Assembly: GCF_003634705.1 (NCBI RefSeq) | Contig: NZ_RBWU01000006.1 | Location: 186,001 to 250,000, forward strand | Direction of reading: 5' to 3' | From: Actinomadura pelletieri DSM 43383 | Lineage (GTDB): Bacteria > Actinomycetota > Actinomycetes > Streptosporangiales > Streptosporangiaceae | DNA: 64,000 nucleotides | Shown: piece by piece, positions 17,040 through 25,379 of the stretch | How positions within the stretch are numbered: position 1 is the stretch's first letter | How the letters are laid out: every line of letters starts with the position of its first letter | Made by a program: the position numbers and the translations under genes | Notes under the pieces: generated by a model | Database searches by the model: none | What the model was told of the DNA's origin: nothing | What the model saw: only the letters and a program-made list of their open reading frames with translations

Positions 17040-18490
17040 CTCTCCCGCCCGACGGGCGTCAGCGTCATCTCCAGCGACTGCCGCGGGCGCAGGGTCGCGC
17101 CGATACGGGGCATGGCCGGGATCGTCTCCGAGAGGGAGGGGCGGAATCGGCTGAGAATGCTCGTCAGGATCATCTGCGCCTCGACGTTGAACACATGCCG
17201 GCCGAGGCATTGGTGCGGTCCACCACCGAACGGGAAGTAGGCGTAGCGGTGCCGCTTGCGGGAGTTCTCGGGCGTGAACCGCTCCGGGTCGAACTCCAGC
17301 GGCCGGTCCCACACCGACGCCAGCCGGTGGGTGAGGAACGGACTGATGAGCACGGGATCGCCCGGCTCGATGGGGACGCCGCCGAGCACGGTCGGCCTGG
17401 TCGCCATGCGCGGGAACATCCAGCCGACGGGATAGAGGCGCAGGAGTTCCTGGACGACCCGGGACACGTACGGCAGGTCGGGCAGGTGCTCCGGACGGAC
17501 GCGTGCGCCGCCGACGACGCCGTCGATCTCCGCGACCAGCCTCTCCTCGACGTCCGGGTGGTCGTGCAGCAGCGGCCACAGCCAGGTCAGCGCCAGCGTC
17601 GTCGTCTCGGTGCTGGTGGCGAACATGGCGAGCAGGTTGTCGCGGATCCACCGGTCGTCGGGCGGGCCGCCGTCCTCGGTCGGGGCCTGGCAGAGCGCGG
17701 TGAAGATGTCGCTGCCGTCGCCCGGATCGTCCCGGTACCGTGCCACGAGGTCGAAGAGCACCTCGTCCATCACCCGGACGGCGTCCTTGAACGCCCGGTC
17801 ACCGGGCAGCGGGATCGCCCGCGGGACGAACGGCAACAGGAACCGGAAAGAGATCGACGTCGCGATCTGGTCGAACGTGGGTATCAGCCGGTCGGCGTCG
17901 GCGGGCGAGATCTTGTCGCCGAACAGGACCTTGATCACGGTCTCGTTGACGATGCGGCCCATCTCCGGCAGCACGTCGATCGGCCGCCCCTCCCGGGCCG
18001 GTTCGTCGAGCGCGTCGACGGCGTCGTTGATCGCCTCGGCCATCAGCCCGGTGAGCCTGTTGACATTGCGCGTGGTGAACACCGGCTGCAGGGTCCGCTT
18101 GCTGTGCTCCCACTCGGCGCCCTCGGCGAGGATGCTGTCGCCCATGAGGTCGCGCAGCGGGCGCCAGAAGACGCCGTCCCGCTGGAAGTTCTCCGCCTCG
18201 CGCCGGAGCACCTGCTGCACATGGTCGGGATGGGTGGCGAGGTAGGGGCGCGATGCGCCGAGGTCCAGCCGGATGAGCCGGCCGTCTCCCGCCGTGCTGA
18301 TCCGCTCCAACTGCTGGAGCGGGTCGCGGACGAACCCGGCGACCGTGCGATAGAGCGGGAAGTTCTTGGGCTTCTGGCGTGAAACCGCGCCGACGTCAAC
18401 GGACATGTACCGATGGCCCCTCGGGTTAAGCGTCGCGTCCTGTGGCTTGCGCACGAGGAGGTCCGCCACCCGCAGCACAGGCTCGGTCAC
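17036..18490 (-). CDS. Cytochrome P450
   Basis: A 484-residue soluble bacterial P450. The I-helix reads ATSTETTTLALTW (291-303), ExxR is E348-L-L-R351, the PERF region is DPERFTPENS, and the heme-binding loop is FGGGPHQCLG with Cys428 as the axial ligand. It is the first gene of a three-gene operon with two terpene cyclases, so it probably oxidises their product. The GTG at 18490 is used here because codons from there on keep high third-position GC; the ATG at 18406 (MSVDVGAVSRQ), with GAGGGG about ten bases upstream, is a real alternative and gives 456 residues. Confidence 0.92.
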   Translation of the reverse strand: MTEPVLRVADLLVRKPQDATLNPRGHRYMSVDVGAVSRQKPKNFPLYRTVAGFVRDPLQQLERISTAGDGRLIRLDLGASRPYLATHPDHVQQVLRREAENFQRDGVFWRPLRDLMGDSILAEGAEWEHSKRTLQPVFTTRNVNRLTGLMAEAINDAVDALDEPAREGRPIDVLPEMGRIVNETVIKVLFGDKISPADADRLIPTFDQIATSISFRFLLPFVPRAIPLPGDRAFKDAVRVMDEVLFDLVARYRDDPGDGSDIFTALCQAPTEDGGPPDDRWIRDNLLAMFATSTETTTLALTWLWPLLHDHPDVEERLVAEIDGVVGGARVRPEHLPDLPYVSRVVQELLRLYPVGWMFPRMATRPTVLGGVPIEPGDPVLISPFLTHRLASVWDRPLEFDPERFTPENSRKRHRYAYFPFGGGPHQCLGRHVFNVEAQMILTSILSRFRPSLSETIPAMPRIGATLRPRQSLEMTLTPVGRER

Positions 18491-18986
18491 ACTCCCCGTT
18501 GGGTCGGATGGGTGTTAAGAGTCTTCTGTTGCTTCTTGCGATCTATGGGCGATATGTAAGTTTCGCTGGAAGTATCACATGATCATTTAACATCAACAAG
18601 GTTTATCACGTTAGGTATTTTGGTCGCCACTGGGTGACTCGTGTCACTATCTGGATGGGTTGTCTCATTTGTTGCGTCAACTTGACGCGTCCGCCCAGGT
18701 GGGAGCGCTTCGACCGGACCGCGGCGCCTCGGCGAGGTCCTCCGGGCGGGGGGAGCTCGGGCCGACTCAGGCCAACCACTTGCGGGCGTCTCCCACCGGG
18801 AGGCCTCCGAGCGACGCGCGATGATCTTGAATGGCATAGGCGCGACGCCCAACTCGAAGCTCCGCCACACCATGATCACTTTCGGGCCTCGCCGGCGGTG
18901 AGCACCGTGGCCAGGGCATGATCAGCTGTAGGCTGCGGACCATACGTCCGCTACTGTCCGGTTGTCGCTGAGATGGGTCGGACGAA
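18491..18986. other. Divergent intergenic region, AT-richer, promoter-bearing
   Basis: About 500 bases between the start of the P450/terpene operon (minus) and the first AlkB-like gene (plus). Bases 18530-18660 are clearly AT-richer than the surroundings and probably hold the terpenoid operon promoter. Short open frames on both strands here have no ribosome sites or recognisable content and were not accepted as genes. One perfect dyad is listed separately. Confidence 0.6.
18674..18688. promoter_or_regulatory. Perfect inverted repeat, possible operator
   Basis: GCGTCAA-C-TTGACGC, 7-bp arms around a single base, lies in the divergent region upstream of both the terpenoid operon and the AlkB-like pair. 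The regulator is unknown; no DNA-binding protein gene is adjacent. Confidence 0.35.
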
Positions 18987-20231
18987 GTGCGAATGGCGAG
19001 TACGGGGTTGGACACAACGGAGCCGGTGGAAGCCGACATCGACGATGCGAGCAATATTCTGGTCGTGCCGTCGGCGTTTCACGATGATGACCTGACCGGA
19101 GCCTTCTTCGGGTCGACGGTCACGCTGGAGGAACTCGCTTCAGGGTCGGTGGAGCTTGCGGAGAAGACCGTCTACCTTTGTGGCGATGTCTCCGGGATCA
19201 GTGGCCGCCAACTGCATGCGGCGGATCGAGTGTTCGTCGTCCGGGAACATTCACACGGCTACCACGACGAGGACAACAAACCCTGGACCGTCGTCGACCT
19301 CGGCCGAGTCCCCATCCGCGTACACGGCGCCGGCGTGTACTACCGCCGCTTCTTCGACCCCGACGCCGATCACATCAAAAAGATCTGTGCGGAGCACGAG
19401 TTCCAATCACTGACGGAGTCGACCAAGCCCGGAACGGCCCGTCGCAGTGGTATCTATCTAACACCCGTCACACAAGACGGGGATGAACTACATTTTCGCC
19501 TGCTCCGATGCTCCACGAATCTCTCGGGCCCGACCGAGAACTTCGGCCCGACCGACACACGCATCGTCGAGGCCCTGAACCGCGAGGCCGTCACCGTCTT
19601 CCGAAACCAGGCGCCGCTCAATCACGTCCTCGCTCAGATCTACCACAACACCCCTGCCACCGCCGGGCGCAAGCAGTCCAAGGCCAAAATCTCCTCCCAC
19701 GCCGACAAGACCAAGGACATGCCCGCCAACGGCATCATGGCCTTCTGCACCTTCTACGACCGGCTCGACAGATTGCAGCGCCGCGCCGAAGACCCCTTCG
19801 ACCACGGTATGCGGGGCACCAGCGGCCTGACCAAGCTCCACTTCCGCCTCAAAGAGCCGACCGAAGCACGCGCCGGAATCCCTTCGAAGTTCGACCTGAC
19901 GCTTTACCCCGGCTCCGTGTTCTTCATGCCCCTGTCCACCAATCGCCTGTACACCCACGAGATTCGGCCCTCAGCACTGGACGCGGAGTCGCTCCCCATC
20001 CGTCTGGGCTACGTGGTGCGCTGTTCGAGCGCCGAAGCCGTCCACAAGAAGGGTCACACGTACCTCATAAAAGACGGAGACCGGGTGAAGTTGGGCCCAC
20101 CCACACCCGAAGGCATGAAAGAGCTGCGCAGGCTGTACGCCGAAGAGAACAGAACCTCGTCCTTCATCGACTACGGCGACGATCTCCTCTTCAGCATGAA
20201 TACAGGAGACTACGTTGCCCCTCGAGTCTAG
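18987..20231 (+). CDS. AlkB-fold Fe(II)/2-oxoglutarate dioxygenase-like protein with extra N-terminal domain
   Basis: A 414-residue protein. Residues about 205-345 read as an AlkB-type dioxygenase: LNHVLAQIYHN matches the FNxxLxNxY strand, followed by the metal motif H238-A-D240, the distal H324 (LYTHEIRP), and R339...R345 spaced six apart as in AlkB (RxxxxxR) for 2-oxoglutarate. Residues 1-150 form a separate region (ILVVPSAFHDDDLTGAFFGS...) not recognised. Unlike DNA-repair AlkB, no nucleotide-recognition-lid signature could be identified. The start may be GTG 18987 or ATG 18993; neither has a strong ribosome site. The 3' end overlaps the next gene by 17 bases. The substrate is unknown; it could be nucleic acid, protein or a small molecule. 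Confidence 0.7.
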   Translation: MRMASTGLDTTEPVEADIDDASNILVVPSAFHDDDLTGAFFGSTVTLEELASGSVELAEKTVYLCGDVSGISGRQLHAADRVFVVREHSHGYHDEDNKPWTVVDLGRVPIRVHGAGVYYRRFFDPDADHIKKICAEHEFQSLTESTKPGTARRSGIYLTPVTQDGDELHFRLLRCSTNLSGPTENFGPTDTRIVEALNREAVTVFRNQAPLNHVLAQIYHNTPATAGRKQSKAKISSHADKTKDMPANGIMAFCTFYDRLDRLQRRAEDPFDHGMRGTSGLTKLHFRLKEPTEARAGIPSKFDLTLYPGSVFFMPLSTNRLYTHEIRPSALDAESLPIRLGYVVRCSSAEAVHKKGHTYLIKDGDRVKLGPPTPEGMKELRRLYAEENRTSSFIDYGDDLLFSMNTGDYVAPRV

Positions 20232-20979
20232 AATCTCGGCCGAAATCCTGACGCACACGTTGTCGACCAACGAGAACCTATTCGCACAACTCTCCGCATC
20301 GGTTCATTGGGAAGACGTAGGAAAAGGCCGGCGAGGCGCCGTCCTCATCAGGATCGACGAGACCGGCGGCGTACCTCTCGTACGCACCACCACGCGATAC
20401 AACAGCCCAACGCAGTGTTTCCAGCCGACACACGAACGCCTGGCGCAACAGATTCAAGAGAAGTTGGCGCTTCCGGCCGACTTCAACAACGCCCTCATCG
20501 AGATCTACACGAACGCGTACAGGACCATGGGCGGCCACTCCGACCAGGCCCTCGATCTGGCCGACGGATCGTCCATCGCCGTCTTCTCCTGCTACGAGCA
20601 CCCCGAGGCGGGCCCACCAAGAAAGCTGATCTTCGAATCGAAAACTCCCGGCAACGAAAGATTCGAGGTCACCCTCACCCACAACAGCATCGTCGCGTTC
20701 TCCCTCGCCTCGAACCGTCGACTCAGACACAAGATCGTCGCGGACACGTCCACAGCGGAAAACCAGTGGCTCGGAGTCACCTTCCGAACCTCCAAGACCC
20801 TCCTCCACTTTCACGACGGGCACGCCCACCTCCCCCAAGGCGAGCGCCTCACGCTGGCCGACGACGACCAAAGACGCGACTTCTACCGGCTACGACGCCG
20901 CGAGAACACCGAAGTGGACTTCACCTACCCCCCGCTCACGTACACCATCAGCGAGAGCGACCTGCTTCCCCCCACCTGA
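20215..20979 (+). CDS. AlkB-fold Fe(II)/2-oxoglutarate dioxygenase-like protein, second of pair
   Basis: A 254-residue homologue of the C-terminal part of the preceding gene. Shared order: TRYNSPTQCFQPTHERL (cf. CSTNLSGPTENFGPTDTRI upstream), FNNALIEIYTNAYRTMGG, metal motif H108-S-D110, distal H172 (RLRHKIV) and R191 in WLGVTFR. The first arginine of the AlkB RxxxxxR pair is W185 here, so 2-oxoglutarate or substrate handling may differ. The start is TTG at 20215, backed by AGGAG seven bases upstream inside the first gene, which implies translational coupling. It is convergent with rarD, with 7 bases between the genes. The function is not known; the two proteins probably act together. Confidence 0.7.
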   Translation: MPLESRISAEILTHTLSTNENLFAQLSASVHWEDVGKGRRGAVLIRIDETGGVPLVRTTTRYNSPTQCFQPTHERLAQQIQEKLALPADFNNALIEIYTNAYRTMGGHSDQALDLADGSSIAVFSCYEHPEAGPPRKLIFESKTPGNERFEVTLTHNSIVAFSLASNRRLRHKIVADTSTAENQWLGVTFRTSKTLLHFHDGHAHLPQGERLTLADDDQRRDFYRLRRRENTEVDFTYPPLTYTISESDLLPPT

Positions 20980-20986
20980 CCAAGGA

Positions 20987-21871
20987 CTAGGGCGTTTCGA
21001 GGACGGGCTCACGCCGCGCGGCGTTCAAGCCGTCCCAGGTCAGCATCACCAGCGCGACCCACACCAACAGGAACCCCGCCCACCGGCTCGGGGGCATCTC
21101 CTCATGGTGGACGGTCAACCCGATGACGAACTGCAACATCGGCGCCAGGTACTGCAACATGCCGATGACGGACAGCGGCAGCCTGATCGCCGCCGCGTTG
21201 AACAGCAGCAGCGGGACGGCCGTCACTACACCCGCCAGCGCGACCAGCACCGCGTGCCCCACGCCGTGATGCCCGAACGCCGCGTCCCCCCGCCCCTCCA
21301 GCACGAGCACGAACCCCAACGTGGGGAGGAACAGCATGGCCGTCTCCACCGCCAGCCCCTCGGCCGAGGGCATGTCGGCGAACTTCTTGAGCAGCCCGTA
21401 AATCCCGAATGCGAAGGCCAACACCAGGGCGACCCAGGGCGGACGCCCGTAGTCGACGGTCAGCACGAGCACCGCCAACGTCCCCATCCCGACCGCGCAC
21501 CACTGCCACGTCCGCAGCCGCTCCCGGAAGATGAGGACACCGAACACCACGCTGATCAGCGGGTTGATGAAGTACCCCAGAGCCGACTCGATCGTCTTGC
21601 CGCTGTTGACGGCATAGATGTAGGTGCCCCAGTTCACACTGATCACCACCGCGGCCAGCGCGAGCAGGACGCCCTGCCGGACGGTCAGCGTCCTGACCCA
21701 TCCCCACCTGCGCCGCAGGGCGAGCACCGCGACCACCGCGATCAGCGACCACATGATCCGATGCGCCAGGATCTCGACGGCCCCCGCGGGCTTCAGCAGC
21801 GGCCAGTAGAGGGGGAACAGCCCCCAGAGCACGTACGCCCCGGCCCCGAACGCCATCCCGCGCTTCACCAC
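20987..21871 (-). CDS. rarD: RarD-type EamA-family transporter
   Basis: A 294-residue inner-membrane protein with about ten hydrophobic segments in two EamA repeats, in the RarD subfamily (chloramphenicol-sensitive RarD). The typical opening is GAGAYVLWGLFPLYWPLLKPAGAVEILAHRIMWSL, then NWGTYIYAVNSGKTIESALGYFINPL. It is a drug/metabolite-superfamily permease of unknown substrate. The coding strand is unusually G-rich relative to C for this genome because the plus strand is C-rich here irrespective of gene direction. Confidence 0.92.
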   Translation of the reverse strand: MVKRGMAFGAGAYVLWGLFPLYWPLLKPAGAVEILAHRIMWSLIAVVAVLALRRRWGWVRTLTVRQGVLLALAAVVISVNWGTYIYAVNSGKTIESALGYFINPLISVVFGVLIFRERLRTWQWCAVGMGTLAVLVLTVDYGRPPWVALVLAFAFGIYGLLKKFADMPSAEGLAVETAMLFLPTLGFVLVLEGRGDAAFGHHGVGHAVLVALAGVVTAVPLLLFNAAAIRLPLSVIGMLQYLAPMLQFVIGLTVHHEEMPPSRWAGFLLVWVALVMLTWDGLNAARREPVLETP

Positions 21872-21946
21872 GCAGGCAACCTACCAGGACGTAATCAGCC
21901 AAAAAGATCCACGCTCATGACTCCGCCCGCGAGCTAACCTGAAGGC

Positions 21947-22603
21947 ATGTTCGGCTTCGCGAAGACCCAGATGGTCACCCCGGAGAAGGCCCTCCCCGGC
22001 AGGGACCAGCCACTCCCGGTACCGCCGCGCCACGAGGTCCTCGACGCCCCGCTGGCCCCGCCCTTCCCGGACGGCACGGAGATCGCCGAGTTCGCCCTCG
22101 GCTGTTTCTGGGGCGCCGAACGCAAGTTCTGGCAGACCCCGGGTGTCGTCTCCACCGCCGTGGGCTACGAGGGCGGCTACACGCCCAACCCCACCTACGA
22201 AGAGGTCTGCAGCGGCCGAACCGGCCACACCGAAACCGTCCGCGTCGTCTACGACCCCACCGAGGTCACCTACGACGACCTGCTCCGCGTGTTCTGGGAA
22301 GCCCACAACCCCACCCAGGGCATGCGCCAGGGCAACGACATCGGCACCCAGTACCGCTCAGCCGTCTTCTACCGCACCGACGCCCAACAGAAGTCCGCCG
22401 AAGCCTCCCGAGACGCCTACCAGGCTGTTCTTACGAAGGCAGGCCACGACCCCATCACCACCGAAATCACCGAGGCCACCGACTTCTACTACGCCGAGGA
22501 CTACCACCAGCAGTACCTCTCGGACACCAAAAACCCCAACGGCTACTGCGGACTAGGCGGCACCGGCCTGACCTGCCCCGTAGGCGTAGCCCACACCGAG
22601 TAA
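21947..22603 (+). CDS. msrA: Peptide methionine (S)-sulfoxide reductase
   Basis: A 218-residue MsrA, which reduces methionine-S-sulfoxide in proteins. The catalytic motif is GCFWGAERKFW with the nucleophilic Cys near residue 50, followed by GYEGGYTPNPTYEEVCSGRTGHTE and the downstream YYAEDYHQQYL and GYCGLGGTGLTCPVG (resolving cysteines). It has a 40-residue N-terminal extension of the kind found in many actinobacterial MsrA proteins. It lies 75 bases from divergent rarD. Confidence 0.97.
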   Translation: MFGFAKTQMVTPEKALPGRDQPLPVPPRHEVLDAPLAPPFPDGTEIAEFALGCFWGAERKFWQTPGVVSTAVGYEGGYTPNPTYEEVCSGRTGHTETVRVVYDPTEVTYDDLLRVFWEAHNPTQGMRQGNDIGTQYRSAVFYRTDAQQKSAEASRDAYQAVLTKAGHDPITTEITEATDFYYAEDYHQQYLSDTKNPNGYCGLGGTGLTCPVGVAHTE

Positions 22604-23005
22604 CGACCGATCAATCACGCCTCGCCCCGTCTGAGCACTCCACTCGGACGAAGACCCCGGTGTTTCTGCGTAGAGCTGACGACGTCGGCCGCTCCCCGGA
22701 GCCGGATCTCTCGTGTCCGGCTCCTCCAGCGGGACGGTGCGGGACCCCGGGCCTGGGCTGGCAACGATCGACAGGGGCACACGGACGGCCCCCGGGAGTG
22801 CCGATGATCCCGGGGGCCGTCCTCCTGTCCGGGTGACCTCGCCCGTATGGCCCACCCCACCTACGGGGGTCACGCGCCGGACAGCGGCCCCTTCCACGCT
22901 CGTGCTGCTGCGAGACCTACACGCGCGGATCGGGGCGATGGGTGCCCCGGGACTCAGATCGGGGGAACGGGTCCCGGGGCGCTCACGCGAGGGGACGTCG
23001 GGGGA
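22604..23005. other. Convergent intergenic region with a bidirectional terminator
   Basis: A 402-base gap between msrA (plus) and an unknown minus-strand gene. Apart from the strong hairpin at 22783-22822, nothing is seen. Open frames on both strands lack ribosome sites and are judged shadows. Confidence 0.7.
22783..22822. terminator. Strong symmetrical hairpin, probable bidirectional terminator
   Basis: GGACGGCCCCCGGGA (22783-22797) pairs perfectly with TCCCGGGGGCCGTCC (22808-22822) across a 10-base loop. It sits midway between two convergent genes, about 180 bases from each, as expected for a shared terminator in a genome where U-tracts are rare. Confidence 0.75.
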
Positions 23006-23371
23006 TTACGCCCGCCGCGTGAGGGTTCGGAAGCCAGAAAGAGACTCCGGGGTCGTCTCGGTCTCGTTCAATGTGTCCCGCATGATCCCGGACGCCAGCG
23101 ACCGCAGCCGGTTCGCGGTGTCCGGGAGGTAGCCCTGCGTCAACAGAACTGAACGCATGACGGGGTGCACCACGTCGCACGCTGTTCTGAGAGCGTCGCT
23201 GGCGCGCGTCTCCGCAGTCGCAGCCAGCAAACCCCGGGCCTCGTCCTCTGCGATCGCGAGAACGACATGCCCCAGCCTCATGGGCATCCGCTCTGTACGC
23301 CATGCCTGCTCGTACGCGGCGACCGCCACGGGCACCAGTGCCTCTGGACGCGCGGTCAGTTCACCGGTCAC
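23006..23371 (-). CDS. Hypothetical protein, second gene of pair divergent from XRE regulator
   Basis: A 121-residue, mostly helical cytoplasmic protein (ALVPVAVAAYEQAWRTERMPMRLGHVVLAIAEDEARGLLAATAETRASDALR). No motif is recognised. The GTG at 23371 is preferred: it is preceded by GGAGGG at a 7-base spacing and overlaps the upstream gene by only 11 bases; a longer start at 23398 is possible. It is probably cotranscribed with the 23361-23852 gene. Small partner genes of this kind often accompany WhiJ-like XRE/DUF397 loci, but a function cannot be named. Confidence 0.65.
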   Translation of the reverse strand: MTGELTARPEALVPVAVAAYEQAWRTERMPMRLGHVVLAIAEDEARGLLAATAETRASDALRTACDVVHPVMRSVLLTQGYLPDTANRLRSLASGIMRDTLNETETTPESLSGFRTLTRRA

Positions 23372-23852
23372 GGCCCGGCCCTCCCACCAAGAGCTCAACC
23401 ACTGCGCGCGCCGCGTAGTGGAGCCGATTGACGTCGGCGATCCAACGCGTGTTCTCGCCCCAGCCGGTCACGAACCACCAAGCGCCAAGGCCCCGGTAGT
23501 ACGCACATCCGACCAACAGGGACCCGCGCCCGTCCAGCCGTGCGACGCGCAACGCCGGATACCCGCGATCCTCGGTGATGACGGCTGCGAGCCGCCTGTC
23601 CGGCGTCAGAATCTCCTGCAATTCTCTGAGCGCCGCCAGCCGCTCAGTATGCACCGGCGAAAGCACCTGAAGGATATCCAGCATCGCGGACGCATCCGGC
23701 ACATCGGGCACATCCGGAATACGACGCACGGTGTGCTGCTGTGTCTCCTCACGGGCATTTGGATCCTGCCTTGCCGTTCCAGCCTGTGCCGTTTGAGCTT
23801 GCACTGGCGGTCGGACGGAATGCCTTCCATGCATGCTCATGCCCGATACCAA
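23361..23852 (-). CDS. Hypothetical protein divergent from XRE regulator
   Basis: A 163-residue protein. The first roughly 50 residues are low-complexity and polar (Gln, Pro, Asp) and probably disordered. The C-terminal 100 residues look folded (LAAVITEDRGYPALRVARLDGRGSLLVGCAYYRGLGAWWFVTGWGE), with a beta-rich pattern. No membrane segment or known motif is seen. Alternative starts are at residues 5 and 7. It is transcribed away from the XRE regulator at 23950 with less than 100 bases between them, so the two promoters share this gap. Confidence 0.6.
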   Translation of the reverse strand: MVSGMSMHGRHSVRPPVQAQTAQAGTARQDPNAREETQQHTVRRIPDVPDVPDASAMLDILQVLSPVHTERLAALRELQEILTPDRRLAAVITEDRGYPALRVARLDGRGSLLVGCAYYRGLGAWWFVTGWGENTRWIADVNRLHYAARAVVELLVGGPGRDR

Positions 23853-23949
23853 CTCCCAGGGCAGATGTTTGTATCTCGGGCCACAAGAATGCGCTCCTCC
23901 GGTATAGGTTCTCTACGTTCGCGAACCTCAGTAACACTCGGAGGTGCCC

Positions 23950-24762
23950 GTGGCAGTGCGTGAGGAACTGGATCCGGACCGCTCAATCTGGCACTTCATA
24001 TCCCTTGAAGTGCTGCGACTCCGCAAGTTGTCCGGTTTGACCGGCCAAGCCCTTTCCGACATCGTGGGATGCCATCGTTCTTATGTTTCCCGCGTAGAGA
24101 ACGCATCCATCCATCTGTCGATCAAGTACGCGGAACGGCTGGACGAACTCTGGAAGCCCGTGATCCCGTTCGCGCGGCTCGTACGCTGGGCGGAAGCGTC
24201 TGACGACGGCGACTGGTTCACGGGCCTAACGTGGCACGAGGCACGGGCGACACGTCATCGCATGTGGGAAGCGCTTCTAGTCCCTGGCCTGTTCCAGACT
24301 GAGAACTACGCGCGGGCCGCACTGGCTACGGGGATGGTTGATGACGTCGAACGAGCCGTGAAGACGAGACTCGCTCGGCAGGAAGCCGTGTTCGGGCGAC
24401 CCGACCCGCCACGCTTCACGGTCATCCTGAGTTGGGCGGTGCTCGCTCAACCCGTAGGGGACAACGACGTGATGAGCGAGCAGCTCAGCCGCCTACTTAC
24501 AGTCGCGCAGCTACCCAACGTCAACCTGCGTATTCTCGAGCGAAGTGCGAGGTCCCATGTCGGCCTTGACGGCTCATTCTGCATCATGACGGTGGATGAT
24601 AGGGATGTCGCATTCGCGGACGCTCCGGAACGCGGACGGCTCGTCACCGACCTAGGGGACGTCCAGAAGTACGCGGTAAGGTACGACCGGATAAGCGACA
24701 CGGCGGAAGGAATCGGCTCAACCCGGGCCATCCTCGAACGAGCTTTGGAGACCTATCGATGA
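23950..24762 (+). CDS. XRE-family regulator with DUF5753 (WhiJ-like)
   Basis: A 270-residue regulator. The N-terminal Cro/C1 helix-turn-helix lies around residues 18-70 (LRKLSGLTGQALSDIVGCHRSYVSRVENASIHLS). It is followed by the DUF5753 ligand/partner domain (YEALLVPGLFQTENYARA-type sequence, then VILSWAVLAQPVG and SFCIMTVDDRDVAF). The GTG at 23950 is chosen because GGAGG lies 5 bases upstream; a GTG at 23944 overlaps that site. It is ATGA-coupled to a DUF397 gene, the standard partner arrangement. The target genes are unknown. Confidence 0.92.
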   Translation: MAVREELDPDRSIWHFISLEVLRLRKLSGLTGQALSDIVGCHRSYVSRVENASIHLSIKYAERLDELWKPVIPFARLVRWAEASDDGDWFTGLTWHEARATRHRMWEALLVPGLFQTENYARAALATGMVDDVERAVKTRLARQEAVFGRPDPPRFTVILSWAVLAQPVGDNDVMSEQLSRLLTVAQLPNVNLRILERSARSHVGLDGSFCIMTVDDRDVAFADAPERGRLVTDLGDVQKYAVRYDRISDTAEGIGSTRAILERALETYR

Positions 24763-24947
24763 TCGTTTGGCGTAAGGCGTCACGTAGCAACACGTCTGGA
24801 GGCCAATGTGTGGAGGTTGCGCAGCGTCCAGGAAGCATCGGAGTACGGGACAGCAAAGACCCGAACGGCCCTAAGCTCGCACTTCCCGCCGCGCGCTTCC
24901 ATGAGCTGGTGAACTCGATCAAACGCGGGGATTTGGACATGGCCTAA
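24759..24947 (+). CDS. DUF397 protein, copy 1
   Basis: A 62-residue DUF397 protein (WRKASRSNTSGGQCVEVAQRPGSIGVRDSKDPNGPKLALP). Such proteins pair with, and often counteract, the XRE/DUF5753 regulator encoded just upstream. It overlaps the regulator stop by ATGA. It is the first of three DUF397 genes in 800 bases. Confidence 0.93.
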   Translation: MIVWRKASRSNTSGGQCVEVAQRPGSIGVRDSKDPNGPKLALPAARFHELVNSIKRGDLDMA

Positions 24948-25068
24948 ACCAAGCTCGGCGGCCCATCCTGGATGGGGCCGTGCCCGCGGCTTAGGCGGCA
25001 CCGGGCCTCTTCAGGCCCGCAGGCGTGACCCAACGAGTGACTTCGAGAGGTTGTCGAGGTACTTGGCA

Positions 25069-25260
25069 ATGATCATGTGGAGGAAGTCCAGCCGTAGCGC
25101 CAACTCCGGGGATTCGGGTTGTGTGGAAGTAGCGGCACTTGCCCGTGACATCGGCGTGCGTGACTCCAAAGACCCCGACGGTCCCCGCGTCGCGCTCCCT
25201 GTCCCGAAGTTCCGCGAGCTCGTGACAGCGATCAAACGCGGCGACCACGACATGCCCTAG
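25069..25260 (+). CDS. DUF397 protein, copy 2
   Basis: About 63 residues (MIMWRKSSRSANSGDSGCVEVAALARDIGVRDSKDPDGPRVALP), clearly a paralogue of copies 1 and 3. Starts at 25051, 25069 or 25075 are possible; 25069 matches the position of the ATG-A-T-start of copy 1. The spacer before it contains a GGGGCCGTGC-type segment also found before copy 3, showing the array grew by duplication. Confidence 0.88.
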   Translation: MIMWRKSSRSANSGDSGCVEVAALARDIGVRDSKDPDGPRVALPVPKFRELVTAIKRGDHDMP

Positions 25261-25340
25261 CAGGCAGGTAACGGCTCCGTCCCTGGACGAGCCTGGGGTG
25301 GGGCCGTGCACGCGGCCTGAGCGGCACCTGTCGGCAGGTC

Positions 25341-25379
25341 GCGAACCATCCTCAAAGAGAGCATGGAGACCTATCAATG
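25341..25379 (+). pseudogene. Remnant of the 3' end of a second XRE/DUF5753 gene
   Basis: The bases before copy 3 translate, in the frame that ends in ATGA over its start, as R-T-I-L-K-E-S-M-E-T-Y-Q-stop. The intact regulator ends R-A-I-L-E-R-A-L-E-T-Y-R-stop. The nucleotide match GGAGACCTATC-x-ATGA is nearly exact. A stop lies upstream in frame, so only the last dozen codons survive. Confidence 0.65.

Noticed and set aside
18583..18921. Short open frames on both strands upstream of the AlkB-like pair
   Set aside because: No ribosome sites, no coding bias, and they lie in the AT-richer promoter region.
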